64,000 bases of DNA from Rhizobium sp. CG5 (lineage in GTDB: Bacteria; Pseudomonadota; Alphaproteobacteria; Rhizobiales; Rhizobiaceae). The notes below the pieces were generated by a model. The model made no database searches and was not told where the DNA came from. It was given only the letters and a program-made list of their open reading frames with translations. The stretch lies in assembly GCF_023701945.1 (NCBI RefSeq), contig NZ_JABAEF010000022.1:31672-95671 (forward strand), in the 5' to 3' direction. A program made the translations under genes and the position numbers. This document shows positions 8,351 through 16,843 of the stretch, one piece after another (position 1 is the first letter of the stretch; every line of letters starts with the position of its first letter).

Positions 8351-9018
8351 AATCAGCCGTCGTTCAACTTCCAGGCCTCAATCGCGACCGTGACATGCTG
8401 GCGGCGCTGACCAAGATTTCCGGCCATGCGCCGATCACCGTCTGGCAGACGGAAACCGAAATCCCCGATGTCGACCTGATCGTCATTCCCGGCGGGTTTT
8501 CCTATGGCGATTATCTGCGCTGCGGCGCCATTGCTGCGCGCATGCCGGTCATGCAGGCGATCAAGGCCAAGGCGGAACAGGGCGTCAAAGTTCTCGGCGT
8601 CTGCAACGGCTTCCAGATCCTGGTCGAAGCCGGCATGCTGCCCGGCGCGTTGATGCGCAATGCCTCGCTGAAATTTGTGTGCCGCGAGATCAAGCTGAAG
8701 GTGGTCAACGACGACACAGACTTTACCCGCGCCTATGCCAAGGATCAGGTGATCCGCTGCCCGGTCGCCCATCACGACGGCAATTATTTCGCCGATGCCG
8801 AGACGCTGAAAAGCATCGAGGACAATGGCCAGGTGGTGTTCCGCTATGCTGACGGCACCAATCCGAACGGTTCGATGAACGACATTGCCGCCGTCATCAA
8901 TGCGCGCGGCAATGTGCTGGGCATGATGCCGCATCCGGAAAACCTGATCGAAGCGGCCCATGGCGGCAATGACGGCCGCGGCATCTTTGCCTCGGCACTC
9001 GACGTAATCGCTGCTTAA
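8347..9018 (+). CDS. purQ: FGAM synthetase glutaminase subunit PurQ
   Basis: Class I glutamine amidotransferase (223 residues) that releases ammonia from glutamine for PurL. The nucleophile elbow is GVCNGFQIL with the catalytic Cys. The oxyanion strand IPGGFSYGDYLR is present, and the catalytic His-Glu pair is in MMPHPENLIE. The start overlaps the preceding small coiled-coil gene by 4 bases. It works in the PurS-PurQ-PurL complex that converts FGAR to FGAM. Confidence 0.97.
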   Translation: MKSAVVQLPGLNRDRDMLAALTKISGHAPITVWQTETEIPDVDLIVIPGGFSYGDYLRCGAIAARMPVMQAIKAKAEQGVKVLGVCNGFQILVEAGMLPGALMRNASLKFVCREIKLKVVNDDTDFTRAYAKDQVIRCPVAHHDGNYFADAETLKSIEDNGQVVFRYADGTNPNGSMNDIAAVINARGNVLGMMPHPENLIEAAHGGNDGRGIFASALDVIAA

Positions 9019-9064
9019 CTGTCAGCGTGATAGGGAGGGCGAAAGCCCCAACCGAAAGCATTTC

Positions 9065-9451
9065 ATGCGCATTGCCCTTACCGTCTTCGCCTGCCTCGGC
9101 CTTCTGGCCCTCTCCGCCTGCCAGCCGAAGGCACCCGGCCCCGCGGCCAGAACGCAATCGGCGCTCGACGTCATGGAGAAAGTGGCGGTCGGCGCCAATC
9201 GCTGCTGGATGAAATCCGGCGATGCGGCCTTCAAGGCCTATGAGATGGCGCCGGAGCTGAATTCCTTCAGCGGCAAGCCGCGTTTTCTGCTGGTGCGGCG
9301 CGGCAGCCGGGACATCCGCCCGGTTCTGGTCGTGCAGGCCGAAGGCCGGCCTGCCAAGCTGAGCGCCTTCGGTCCGATGATGGGCGAGCCGACGGCTGCC
9401 CGTATCGCCGCCGACGTCAAGCGTTGGGCGGCCGGCGACAAGGGCTGCTGA
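9065..9451 (+). CDS. putative lipoprotein
   Basis: Protein of 128 residues with a lipoprotein signal: MRIALTVFACLGLLALSAC, where LSAC is the lipobox and Cys19 the expected lipidated residue. The mature domain has Cys in NRCWMKSGD and a C-terminal GDKGC end, which could pair as a disulfide. I do not recognise the fold. It follows purQ by 46 bases in the same direction and may share its transcript. The function is unknown. Confidence 0.75.
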   Translation: MRIALTVFACLGLLALSACQPKAPGPAARTQSALDVMEKVAVGANRCWMKSGDAAFKAYEMAPELNSFSGKPRFLLVRRGSRDIRPVLVVQAEGRPAKLSAFGPMMGEPTAARIAADVKRWAAGDKGC

Positions 9452-9499
9452 TCGGCGTCAGCGCAGATCGCGATTGCTGACCGAGACGACCGCCAGAGA

Positions 9500-9739
9500 T
9501 TACCGCCAGAACGGCTGGCTTGCCTCGCGGAGCGCCTGAGCCCGCGTGACACCGATATCGCGCAATTGCTCGTCGGTCAGATCCGCCAGCGTCTTGCGGC
9601 TGCGGCGCTTGTCGATGCGCGTCATGCACCAGGACCAAGCGGCGGAGAGCAGACCCGCGCGCTTTGCCTGCAGCGCCTTCGTCTCGGTGGAACCGGATAG
9701 CAGTGATTGACATCCAGATATTGTATCGATTGCACTCAT
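9500..9739 (-). CDS. DUF1127 small protein
   Basis: Protein of 79 residues. The C-terminal half carries the DUF1127 core, RSRKTLADLTDEQLRDIGVT, preceded by an aromatic/basic helix (WSWCMTRIDKRR). DUF1127 proteins in this group are small Arg-rich proteins linked to RNA metabolism and stress responses. The start is the ATG at 9739 (MSAIDTIS); a longer reading to 9805 would run through the shared operator. It is divergent from the MocR-type regulator, with both start regions flanked by an exact 11-bp inverted repeat. Confidence 0.8.
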   Translation of the reverse strand: MSAIDTISGCQSLLSGSTETKALQAKRAGLLSAAWSWCMTRIDKRRSRKTLADLTDEQLRDIGVTRAQALREASQPFWR

Positions 9740-9808
9740 AACATTCCAGCCAATCCTTCGATTTCGGATGACAATGCTGATAGCTTGACAGAGATACCGA
9801 TACAATAT
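9718..9808. promoter_or_regulatory. 11-bp inverted repeat in a divergent promoter region
   Basis: ATATTGTATCG at 9718-9728 is repeated in exact inverse as CGATACAATAT at 9798-9808. The two are 69 bases apart and flank the gap between the DUF1127 gene and the MocR-type regulator gene. A TTGACA (9785-9790) lies next to the right-hand copy. A second short palindrome, TTGTCA-N3-TGACAA (9815-9829), covers the regulator start codon. Probably binding sites for the adjacent GntR-type regulator; inference. Confidence 0.5.
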
Positions 9809-9822
9809 AGGGAATTGTCACC

Positions 9823-11241
9823 ATGACAAATTGGATTCCCAATCTCTCCGCGGGTTCCGGTCCGCTTTACAGTCGGCTTGCCGATCAGATCGAACGGGCG
9901 ATTTCGGACGGCGCCCTGCCGCCCGGCGCCAAATTGCCGCCGCAGCGCAATCTCGCCTATGATCTCGGGGTGACAATCGGTACAATCGGTCGCGCCTATA
10001 CGATGATCCGCGAGCGCGGCCTTGTCAGCGGCGAAGTCGGGCGGGGCACCTATGTGCTGGACCGCTCAACGGAGGCGCCGGATGCAGCCCTCGATCCGGT
10101 CAGCGTCAACCTCGCCGGCACGCGCGTCATCAACGCGCCACCGGGCAAGATCCGCTTCGACAGTACGGCAGCGCCCGATATCGGCCAGGGCGTGATCCTT
10201 GGCCGGATGTTCGCCGAGATGATGCGCGACCATCCGTCCGAGATCTCCAGTTACACCCGCAGCTTTCCGCAGACCTGGTTCGAGGCCGGTCAGACATGGC
10301 TGTCGCGCGGGCCATGGTCGCCGGAGATCGACAGTATCGTGCCGACGCTCGGCGCCCATGCCGGCGTCATGGCGGTTCTGTCGGCCGTCACCGCACCCGG
10401 CGACAAGATCGTCTTCGAGAACCTCACCTATTCGCAGATCAGCCGCAGCGCCGGCCTGATCGGTCGCCGCAGCATTCAGGTGGAATCGGATGAACACGGG
10501 CTGATCCCCGAGGATTTCGAGCGGGTCTGCGCGCAGCAACACCCGAGAGCCGCCTTCCTGATGCCCTCGGCGCAGAACCCGACAGTCGCCACCCTTTCCC
10601 TGAAGCGGCGCCAGCAGATCGCCGAGATCGCCCGGACCCATTCCGTCTGGCTGATCGAGGACAATCTCTACGGCTCGATGGCCGACGACGACCTGCCGTT
10701 GCTGGCAGAACTGGCGCCTGACCGCACCTTTCTGGTCGGTGGCCTGTCGAAATCGGTGGCGGCCGGCGTGCGCGGCGGCTGGGTCGCCTGCCCCCCACAT
10801 TTCAGCCAGCGCATCCGCATTGCCCACAAGATGGTGACCGGTGGCATCCCGTTCATGCTGGCCGAAATCTGCGCGCGGCTGGTGCTGTCGGGCGAGGCTG
10901 CGGCCATTCGCCGGAAATGCATCGACGAGATCAATGCGCGCCAGCGCATCGCCCACGAGATCCTGTCCTGTCTCGACTACCAGTCGCTGCCCAACATTCC
11001 ATTCCTGTGGCTGAAATTGCCGGAGCCTTGGCTGTCCGGCACGTTCCGCAATGCAGCCCTTGATGCCGGTGTTCTGGTCGATGACGAAGACGAGTTCAAG
11101 GCGGGCCGGCCGGACAAGGTCTTCCACCGTGCCCGCATCGGCTATTCGGCTCCGGCCGACCGCGAAGAGGTGCGCCAGGGCATGCTGACCCTGCGCCGCC
11201 TGCTCGACAATGGTCGCTCCGGCTATGACAGCTATGCCTGA
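9823..11241 (+). CDS. MocR-type regulator (GntR wHTH fused to aminotransferase fold)
   Basis: Protein of 472 residues. An N-terminal GntR winged helix-turn-helix (about 1-75, ending in RERGLVSGEVGRGTYVL) is fused to a fold-type I PLP aminotransferase-like domain (about 110-465). The PLP lysine is expected in VGGLSKSVAAGVRGGW, and the cofactor Asp region is LIEDNLYGSM. Such proteins are PLP- or amine-responsive transcription factors rather than metabolic transaminases. It is divergent from the DUF1127 gene, a probable target. No PLP biosynthesis or transport gene is adjacent, so the ligand cannot be guessed. Confidence 0.88.
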   Translation: MTNWIPNLSAGSGPLYSRLADQIERAISDGALPPGAKLPPQRNLAYDLGVTIGTIGRAYTMIRERGLVSGEVGRGTYVLDRSTEAPDAALDPVSVNLAGTRVINAPPGKIRFDSTAAPDIGQGVILGRMFAEMMRDHPSEISSYTRSFPQTWFEAGQTWLSRGPWSPEIDSIVPTLGAHAGVMAVLSAVTAPGDKIVFENLTYSQISRSAGLIGRRSIQVESDEHGLIPEDFERVCAQQHPRAAFLMPSAQNPTVATLSLKRRQQIAEIARTHSVWLIEDNLYGSMADDDLPLLAELAPDRTFLVGGLSKSVAAGVRGGWVACPPHFSQRIRIAHKMVTGGIPFMLAEICARLVLSGEAAAIRRKCIDEINARQRIAHEILSCLDYQSLPNIPFLWLKLPEPWLSGTFRNAALDAGVLVDDEDEFKAGRPDKVFHRARIGYSAPADREEVRQGMLTLRRLLDNGRSGYDSYA

Positions 11242-11373
11242 AGGGCGCCGCCCGGCGGAATTGGTGGATTGCCGCGCAATCGTGCCTTCAGGACAACACT
11301 TTCCTGTCGCACCGGCTGGCGGCATGCGCTAAAGAGACGTCAGAACCTCTCCTGAATGGATCTGACGGCACCG

Positions 11374-13611
11374 ATGACGATTTCCAATTCCCGCCCCATC
11401 ACTCCCGATCTGATTGCCAGCCATGGCCTGAAGCCGGACGAGTATCAGCGCATTCTGGACCTGATCGGCCGCGAGCCGACATTTACGGAATTGGGCATCT
11501 TTTCCGCCATGTGGAACGAGCATTGTTCCTACAAGTCCTCCAAGCGCTGGCTGCGCACCCTGCCGACCACCGGCGTCCGGGTCATCCAGGGGCCCGGCGA
11601 AAATGCCGGCGTGGTGGATATCGACGATGGCGATGTCGTTGTGTTCAAGATGGAGAGCCACAACCACCCGTCCTATATCGAACCCTATCAGGGGGCTGCG
11701 ACCGGGGTCGGCGGCATTCTGCGCGACGTCTTCACCATGGGTGCCCGGCCGATTGCCGCGATGAATGCCCTGCGCTTCGGGGCGCCGGACCATGCCAAGA
11801 CCCGCCATCTGGTGTCGGGCGTGGTCGCCGGCGTCGGCGGCTACGGCAATTCCTTCGGCGTGCCGACGGTCGGCGGCGAAGTGGAATTCGATGAACGCTA
11901 TAACGGCAATATCCTGGTCAATGCCTTTGCGGCGGGCCTTGCCAAGTCGGACGGCATTTTTCTGTCGGAAGCCAAGGGCGTCGGCCTGCCGGTCGTCTAT
12001 CTCGGTGCCAAGACCGGCCGCGACGGCGTCGGCGGCGCGACCATGGCGTCGGCCGAATTCGACGAATCGATCGAGGAAAAGCGCCCGACTGTTCAGGTCG
12101 GCGACCCCTTCACCGAAAAGTGCCTGCTGGAAGCCTGCCTTGAGCTGATGCAGACCGGCGCGGTCATTGCCATCCAGGACATGGGGGCTGCCGGTCTTAC
12201 CTGTTCGGCGGTCGAAATGGGCGCCAAGGGCGATCTCGGCATTGAACTCGATCTCGACACCGTGCCGGTGCGCGAAGACCGCATGACGGCCTATGAGATG
12301 ATGCTGTCGGAAAGCCAGGAGCGCATGCTCATGGTTCTCGAGCCCTCCAAGGAAGAGGTCGCCAAGGCGATCTTCGTCAAATGGGGGTTGGACTTCGCCA
12401 TCGTCGGCAAGACCACCGACGATCTGCGCTTCCGCGTCCTGCACCAGGGCGAGGAAGTCGCCAATCTGCCGATCAAGGACCTGGGCGACCAGGCACCGGA
12501 ATATGACCGGCCGTGGCGCGAGCCCGCCAAGCGCGCGCCCCTGCCCGCCAATCTGGTGGCCGAACCGGCCGACTACGGCCAGGCGCTGATGACGCTGGTC
12601 GGCTCGCCGAACCAGTCGAGCCGCCGCTGGGTCTACGAGCAATATGACACGCTGATCCAGGGCAATTCGCTGCAGCTGCCGGGCGGCGATGCCGGCGTGG
12701 TGCGCGTCGAGACCCATCCGAAAAAGGCGCTGGCCTTCTCGTCGGACGTGACGCCGCGCTATGTCGAGGCCGATCCGTTCGAAGGCGGCAAGCAGGCCGT
12801 GGCCGAATGCTGGCGCAATATCACGGCGACCGGCGCCGAGCCGCTGGCGGCCACCGACAACCTCAATTTCGGCAATCCGGAAAAGCCTGAAATCATGGGC
12901 CAGCTGGTCAAGGCGATCGAGGGCATCGGCGAGGCCTGCCGGGCGCTCGACTTCCCGATCGTTTCCGGCAATGTGTCGCTCTACAACGAGACCAATGGCG
13001 TGGCCATCCTGCCGACCCCGACCATTGCCGGCGTCGGCTTACTTCCCGACTGGAGCCGCATGGCGAAGATCGGCACGGCCAAGGACGGTGACCATCTTCT
13101 GATGATCGGCGTCGATGGCTCGCATCTGGGTTCCTCGGTCTACCTGCGCGACGTCGTCGGCGTGGTCGACGGTCCGGCACCCGAGGTCGACCTGCATGCC
13201 GAACGCCGCAATGGCGACTTCGTGCGCTCGGCGATCCGCAACGGCCAGGTGACCGCCTGCCACGACATTTCCAGCGGCGGCCTTGCCATTACCCTTGCCG
13301 AAATGGCGATGGCTTCGGACAAGGGAATGAGCATCGATCTGTCGGAAGGCCGCGGCATGAGCCATGCCCTGCTGTTCGGTGAGGACCAGGCCCGTTACGT
13401 GCTGGCCGTACCGTCCGAGCTTGCCAATTTCATCTGCGCCAATGCCGAAGGCTCGGGCGTTCCGTTCCGCCGGCTCGGCACGGTGGGCGGCACGGCCCTT
13501 TCGGTCGACGGCCTCTTTGCCCTGCCGATTGAGCAATTGCGCCGGGCCCATGAATCGTGGTTCCCTGATTTCATGGATGGCGAGACCAACCAGCTCGCCG
13601 CTGCAGAGTAA
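11374..13611 (+). CDS. purL: FGAM synthetase large subunit PurL
   Basis: Synthetase subunit (745 residues) that uses ATP and the ammonia delivered by PurQ to turn FGAR into FGAM. The start of the domain, ITPDLIASHGLKPDEYQRIL, and the catalytic FSAMWNEHCSYKSSK are typical of the small PurL class that needs PurS and PurQ. VFKMESHNHPSYIEPYQG and the glycine-rich ATP loops follow, and the two AIRS-like halves are complete. I chose the ATG at 11374 because it gives the usual N-terminus; an in-frame ATG at 11356 adds six residues. Confidence 0.97.
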   Translation: MTISNSRPITPDLIASHGLKPDEYQRILDLIGREPTFTELGIFSAMWNEHCSYKSSKRWLRTLPTTGVRVIQGPGENAGVVDIDDGDVVVFKMESHNHPSYIEPYQGAATGVGGILRDVFTMGARPIAAMNALRFGAPDHAKTRHLVSGVVAGVGGYGNSFGVPTVGGEVEFDERYNGNILVNAFAAGLAKSDGIFLSEAKGVGLPVVYLGAKTGRDGVGGATMASAEFDESIEEKRPTVQVGDPFTEKCLLEACLELMQTGAVIAIQDMGAAGLTCSAVEMGAKGDLGIELDLDTVPVREDRMTAYEMMLSESQERMLMVLEPSKEEVAKAIFVKWGLDFAIVGKTTDDLRFRVLHQGEEVANLPIKDLGDQAPEYDRPWREPAKRAPLPANLVAEPADYGQALMTLVGSPNQSSRRWVYEQYDTLIQGNSLQLPGGDAGVVRVETHPKKALAFSSDVTPRYVEADPFEGGKQAVAECWRNITATGAEPLAATDNLNFGNPEKPEIMGQLVKAIEGIGEACRALDFPIVSGNVSLYNETNGVAILPTPTIAGVGLLPDWSRMAKIGTAKDGDHLLMIGVDGSHLGSSVYLRDVVGVVDGPAPEVDLHAERRNGDFVRSAIRNGQVTACHDISSGGLAITLAEMAMASDKGMSIDLSEGRGMSHALLFGEDQARYVLAVPSELANFICANAEGSGVPFRRLGTVGGTALSVDGLFALPIEQLRRAHESWFPDFMDGETNQLAAAE

Positions 13612-13634
13612 GACGAAGAACAAGGAGCTTGCCC

Positions 13635-13874
13635 ATGGCCATGAATCCCGGCGACATCGAAGACATGATCAAGGCAGGCATTCCCGGCGCCAAGGTGGTC
13701 ATCCGTGACCTGGCCGGCGACGGCGACCATTATGCGGCCGAAGTCGTGGCCGAAGCCTTCCGCGGCAAGACCCGCGTTCAGCAACACCAGATGGTCTATG
13801 ACGCCCTCAAGGGCAATATGGGCGGCGTGCTGCATGCGCTCGCCCTGCAGACCTCCATTCCTCCCGAGCTTTGA
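13635..13874 (+). CDS. BolA family protein
   Basis: Protein of 79 residues with the BolA/IbaG fold: MIKAGIPGAKVVIRDLAGDGDHYAAEVV, then FRGKTRVQQHQMVYDAL, where the conserved His of the second region is an Fe-S ligand in BolA-glutaredoxin complexes. The start is the ATG at 13635 with AAGGAG seven bases upstream. It lies just before a CGFS glutaredoxin, the classical BolA partner, so the two probably act together in iron-sulfur cluster trafficking or iron sensing. Confidence 0.92.
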   Translation: MAMNPGDIEDMIKAGIPGAKVVIRDLAGDGDHYAAEVVAEAFRGKTRVQQHQMVYDALKGNMGGVLHALALQTSIPPEL

Positions 13875-13896
13875 CAGTCACAACAGGCACACGACC

Positions 13897-14091
13897 ATGG
13901 CGAATATTATCGGTACGTTTTTCAGCTCGCTGGTGAAGTCCATTTCAGAGGAGCTGTCCCAGTCGAAGCGACGGCAGCCCCGGGTCGATGCCCCGACGAT
14001 CGCTGCCAAGAAGAAGCTGGCGGCAGAAAAGGAACTGGCGCGCAGCAAGCGGGCCCGCAACGCCCGCCGCGTCACCCGGAAGAGCCGCTAA
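13897..14091 (+). CDS. hypothetical small basic protein
   Basis: Protein of 64 residues starting MANIIGTFFSSLVKSISEE and ending in a highly basic, Lys/Arg-rich tail (KKKLAAEKELARSKRARNARRVTRKSR spread over about residues 38-64). It may bind nucleic acid, but no family is recognised. It lies 22 bases after the BolA gene and 149 before the glutaredoxin, in the same direction. The minus-strand frame across it looks like a shadow. Real translation is likely but not proven. Confidence 0.5.
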   Translation: MANIIGTFFSSLVKSISEELSQSKRRQPRVDAPTIAAKKKLAAEKELARSKRARNARRVTRKSR

Positions 14092-14240
14092 GGCCCCGTT
14101 CACCGGTCCAGGCATGATCATGGCGGACCGGCAGAAACGCTTTCGTTTCAATTCGGGCTGGAATTTGTCGCGTCGCATGCTATCTAGAGAACAGATTTCA
14201 AGCAGCGGATCTTGACCCCGCATGTGAAAGGAACAGACCT

Positions 14241-14576
14241 ATGAGCGGAATTCACGACCTCATCGACAATGAAGTGAAAAGCAACGATGTCGTTCTTTTC
14301 ATGAAGGGCACGCCGCAGTTTCCGCAATGTGGCTTCTCCGGCCAAGTCGTGCAGATTCTCGACTATCTCGGCGTCGACTACAAGGGCGTCAATGTGCTGG
14401 CAGATGCGGAAATCCGCCAGGGCATCAAGGATTATTCGAACTGGCCGACCATTCCGCAGCTCTATGTCAAGGGCGAGTTTGTCGGCGGCTGCGACATTAT
14501 CCGGGAAATGTTCCAGGCGGGTGAGCTGCAGGGCCACCTTCAGGAACAGGGCATCAGCGTTCGCGGCGCGGCATAA
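14241..14576 (+). CDS. grxD: monothiol glutaredoxin, CGFS type
   Basis: Protein of 111 residues of the Grx4/Grx5 family, which carries and transfers 2Fe-2S clusters with glutathione. The active site CGFS starts at Cys30 within MKGTPQFPQCGFSGQVV. The glutathione-binding TIPQLYVKGEFVGGCDI is complete. A BolA family protein is encoded two genes upstream; CGFS glutaredoxins and BolA proteins form cluster-bridged heterodimers. A terminator follows. Confidence 0.95.
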   Translation: MSGIHDLIDNEVKSNDVVLFMKGTPQFPQCGFSGQVVQILDYLGVDYKGVNVLADAEIRQGIKDYSNWPTIPQLYVKGEFVGGCDIIREMFQAGELQGHLQEQGISVRGAA

Positions 14577-14635
14577 GCTCTCGCCACGCCCCTTTGTTTG
14601 AAGGGGCCGAACCACATCGGTTTCATTGCATATGG

Positions 14636-14662
14636 GGCGTTGCGTCAAGCAACGCCTTATTT
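14636..14662 (+). terminator. probable terminator after grxD
   Basis: An 8-bp perfect stem (GGCGTTGC 14636-14643 / GCAACGCC 14649-14656) with a GTCAA loop is followed by TTATTT. A second GC-rich hairpin without a T run lies at 14588-14607. Its position also argues for the ATG at 14683, not an upstream in-frame start, for the next gene. Confidence 0.6.
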
Positions 14663-14682
14663 CCGTTTCAGGATCCAATTTT

Positions 14683-15930
14683 ATGACAAATCCGTCACAA
14701 ACGGCCCCTGCCGCCTTGAAAGGCATGGGCAAAGTCGAATTCATTGCCATGATGGCCCTTCTGATGGCGCTGAATGCCCTGGCCATCGACATCATGCTGC
14801 CGGGCCTGCAAGAGATCGGCCAGTCGCTGAACGTGATGAACGAGAACCACCGGCAATATGTGGTGACTGCCTATCTGATCGGCTTCGGCGTCGCGCAGCT
14901 GTTCTACGGGCCGATCGCCGACCGCTTCGGTCGCCGCAATCCGATGCTCTTCGGCCTTGGCATCTATGTCCTCTCATCGCTGGCCGTGATTTTCGTGCCG
15001 TCGTTTGCCGGCCTTCTGGTATTGCGTTTCGTGCAGGGCATCGGTTCGGCGGCAACGCGCGTCATCACCGTCTCGATCGTGCGCGACGTCTACGGCGGCC
15101 GGCAGATGGCCGAGGTCATGTCGCTGATCATGATGGTGTTCATGGTCGTGCCGGTCATTGCGCCGGGCACGGGCCAGGTGGTGATGCTGCTCGGCCACTG
15201 GCACCTGATCTTCATCTTCATGGCGATTGCCGCCTTGGTGGTTGGCTTGTGGATGTATCTGCGCCTGCCGGAAACCCTGTCTCCGGCCGATACCAGACCG
15301 TTCACGGTGACGTCGATCCTGGCCGGGTTCAAGATCGTGCTGACCAACCGCATGGCGCTTTGCTACACGATTGCCAGCACCTTCATCTTCGGCGCGCTGT
15401 TCGGCTTCATCAATTCCGCCCAGCAGGTCTATGTCGGCATCTACCAGCTCGGGGTTTGGTTCCCGGTCGCCTTTGCCGCCGTCGCCCTGTTCATGGCGCT
15501 GTCGTCCTTCGTCAACTCCAAGCTGGTCGGGCGTATCGGCATGCGGCGCCTGTCGCATGCCTCGCTGCTCGGTTTCATCGGCATCACCTTCGTATGGTTT
15601 CTCGGCCAGTATTTCGGGCCGCAGCCGATGCCGTTTGCGATCTTCATCACGCTGTTTTCGCTCGCCATGTTCCAGTTCGGCTGGATCGGCTCGAACTTCA
15701 ACTCGCTGGCCATGGAGCCGCTCGGCCATGTGGCCGGCACGGCCTCGTCGGTGCTGGGGTTCATGGGCACGGTCGGCGGATCGCTGATCGGCGCGATGAT
15801 CGGCCAGGCCTATGACGGAACGGCCCTACCGATGGTCACCGGCTATTTCGTCGTGTCGCTGATCGGATTGATCTTCGTGCTGATCGGCGAAAAAGGCCGG
15901 CTGTTCCAGGCCCAGAACGCGCCGCGCTGA
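14683..15930 (+). CDS. Bcr/CflA family MFS drug efflux protein
   Basis: Inner-membrane transporter of 415 residues with about 12 hydrophobic segments. MFS motif A is present as GPIADRFGRRN between helices 2 and 3, and the DHA1 Bcr/CflA pattern is seen in LAIDIMLPGLQEIGQSL in helix 1. A role as a proton-coupled drug or metabolite exporter is inferred from the family; the substrate is unknown. The ATG at 14683 sits just after a terminator hairpin, so the gene probably has its own promoter. It is convergent with the inositol monophosphatase gene. Confidence 0.88.
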   Translation: MTNPSQTAPAALKGMGKVEFIAMMALLMALNALAIDIMLPGLQEIGQSLNVMNENHRQYVVTAYLIGFGVAQLFYGPIADRFGRRNPMLFGLGIYVLSSLAVIFVPSFAGLLVLRFVQGIGSAATRVITVSIVRDVYGGRQMAEVMSLIMMVFMVVPVIAPGTGQVVMLLGHWHLIFIFMAIAALVVGLWMYLRLPETLSPADTRPFTVTSILAGFKIVLTNRMALCYTIASTFIFGALFGFINSAQQVYVGIYQLGVWFPVAFAAVALFMALSSFVNSKLVGRIGMRRLSHASLLGFIGITFVWFLGQYFGPQPMPFAIFITLFSLAMFQFGWIGSNFNSLAMEPLGHVAGTASSVLGFMGTVGGSLIGAMIGQAYDGTALPMVTGYFVVSLIGLIFVLIGEKGRLFQAQNAPR

Positions 15931-15947
15931 AGAGCCACAGCAGACAC

Positions 15948-15977
15948 AAAAAGGCCCGGAGCGATCCGGGCCTTTTT
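15948..15977. terminator. bidirectional terminator
   Basis: A perfect 13-bp stem (AAAAAGGCCCGGA / TCCGGGCCTTTTT) with a GCGA loop lies between the convergent exporter and phosphatase genes. It has T runs on both strands, so it can serve both. Confidence 0.9.
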
Positions 15978-15979
15978 CG

Positions 15980-16801
15980 TTAGACAGTAAAGATCTTGTC
16001 GCGCAGTTCCTGCCAGGCGTCCTCGTCGGCGGCAATCAGCAGCCCGCCTGATGTGTGATGCGGCAGATAGGGCGATCCGTCGAAGCGGGCGGCATGGGCG
16101 CCGGCCTCCTGCACCATCAGCGTGCCGGCCAGGTGATCCCAGGGCATCAGCTTGTTGTACATGGCAAAGTCCATATGGCCCTGGCACAGGATGCGGTATT
16201 CGTGGGCGGCACAGCGATAGCTGGTGAACAGCCGGACGTCGGCAAGATTGGACAGGATTCGCCGGCGGGTGTCGATGTCGAAGAAGCCGGTATTGGCGAT
16301 GCCGATCATCTGCGCCAGCGGCTGCGACGGGCGCATGAACATCTGCTCCTGGGAACCGTCCGGCTTGCACAGCCAGGCGCCGGAGCCCTTTTCGGCGATC
16401 GCCCAGTCGTTGCCGAGCGGATCGAAGATGATGCCGGCCACCGTCTCGCCGGCTTTGACCACGCTCATCATCACCCCGAAAAGCGGCAGGCCGGCGGCGA
16501 AATTGAAGGTGCCGTCGATGGGATCGACGATCACGGCAAGCTCGGCATCGGCAATCTTGTCAAGGATGGACGGGTCGGCGGCCACGGCCTCCTCGCCGAT
16601 GAACACGGCATCGGGCAGGATCTCGGCAACGCGGGCGCGGATCAGCCGTTCGGCTGCCTCGTCCGCCTCGGTGACGACATCGATCGCCTCGGACTTCATC
16701 CGCACATCGCCATCGCCGAGATTGCGGAAGCGCGGCATGATCTCGGTATAGGCTGCCTCCTGCAGCAGATTGGCAAGGGCAGCAATATCGAGTTCGGCCA
16801 T
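15980..16801 (-). CDS. inositol monophosphatase family protein (copy 1)
   Basis: Metal-dependent sugar or inositol phosphatase of 273 residues. The Mg2+-binding motifs are intact: FIGEEA (Glu), VDPIDGTFNF (DPIDGT) and the C-terminal MPWDHLAGTLMVQEAG (WDHLAG). The substrate could be inositol phosphate, histidinol phosphate or another small phosphate. A near neighbour on the same strand (16844-17668) is a clear paralogue, sharing the DPIDGTFNF, YKLMPWDHLAG and FDGSPYLP stretches, so this is a tandem duplication. Confidence 0.9.
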   Translation of the reverse strand: MAELDIAALANLLQEAAYTEIMPRFRNLGDGDVRMKSEAIDVVTEADEAAERLIRARVAEILPDAVFIGEEAVAADPSILDKIADAELAVIVDPIDGTFNFAAGLPLFGVMMSVVKAGETVAGIIFDPLGNDWAIAEKGSGAWLCKPDGSQEQMFMRPSQPLAQMIGIANTGFFDIDTRRRILSNLADVRLFTSYRCAAHEYRILCQGHMDFAMYNKLMPWDHLAGTLMVQEAGAHAARFDGSPYLPHHTSGGLLIAADEDAWQELRDKIFTV

Positions 16802-16843
16802 AACAGTTCCTTTCAGTGATTTTGCATATCTGTGTGAGGCGGC

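Noticed and set aside
14588..14607. GCCCCTT-N6-AAGGGGC hairpin after grxD as its terminator
   Set aside because: No T run follows; the hairpin at 14636-14662 is a better candidate.
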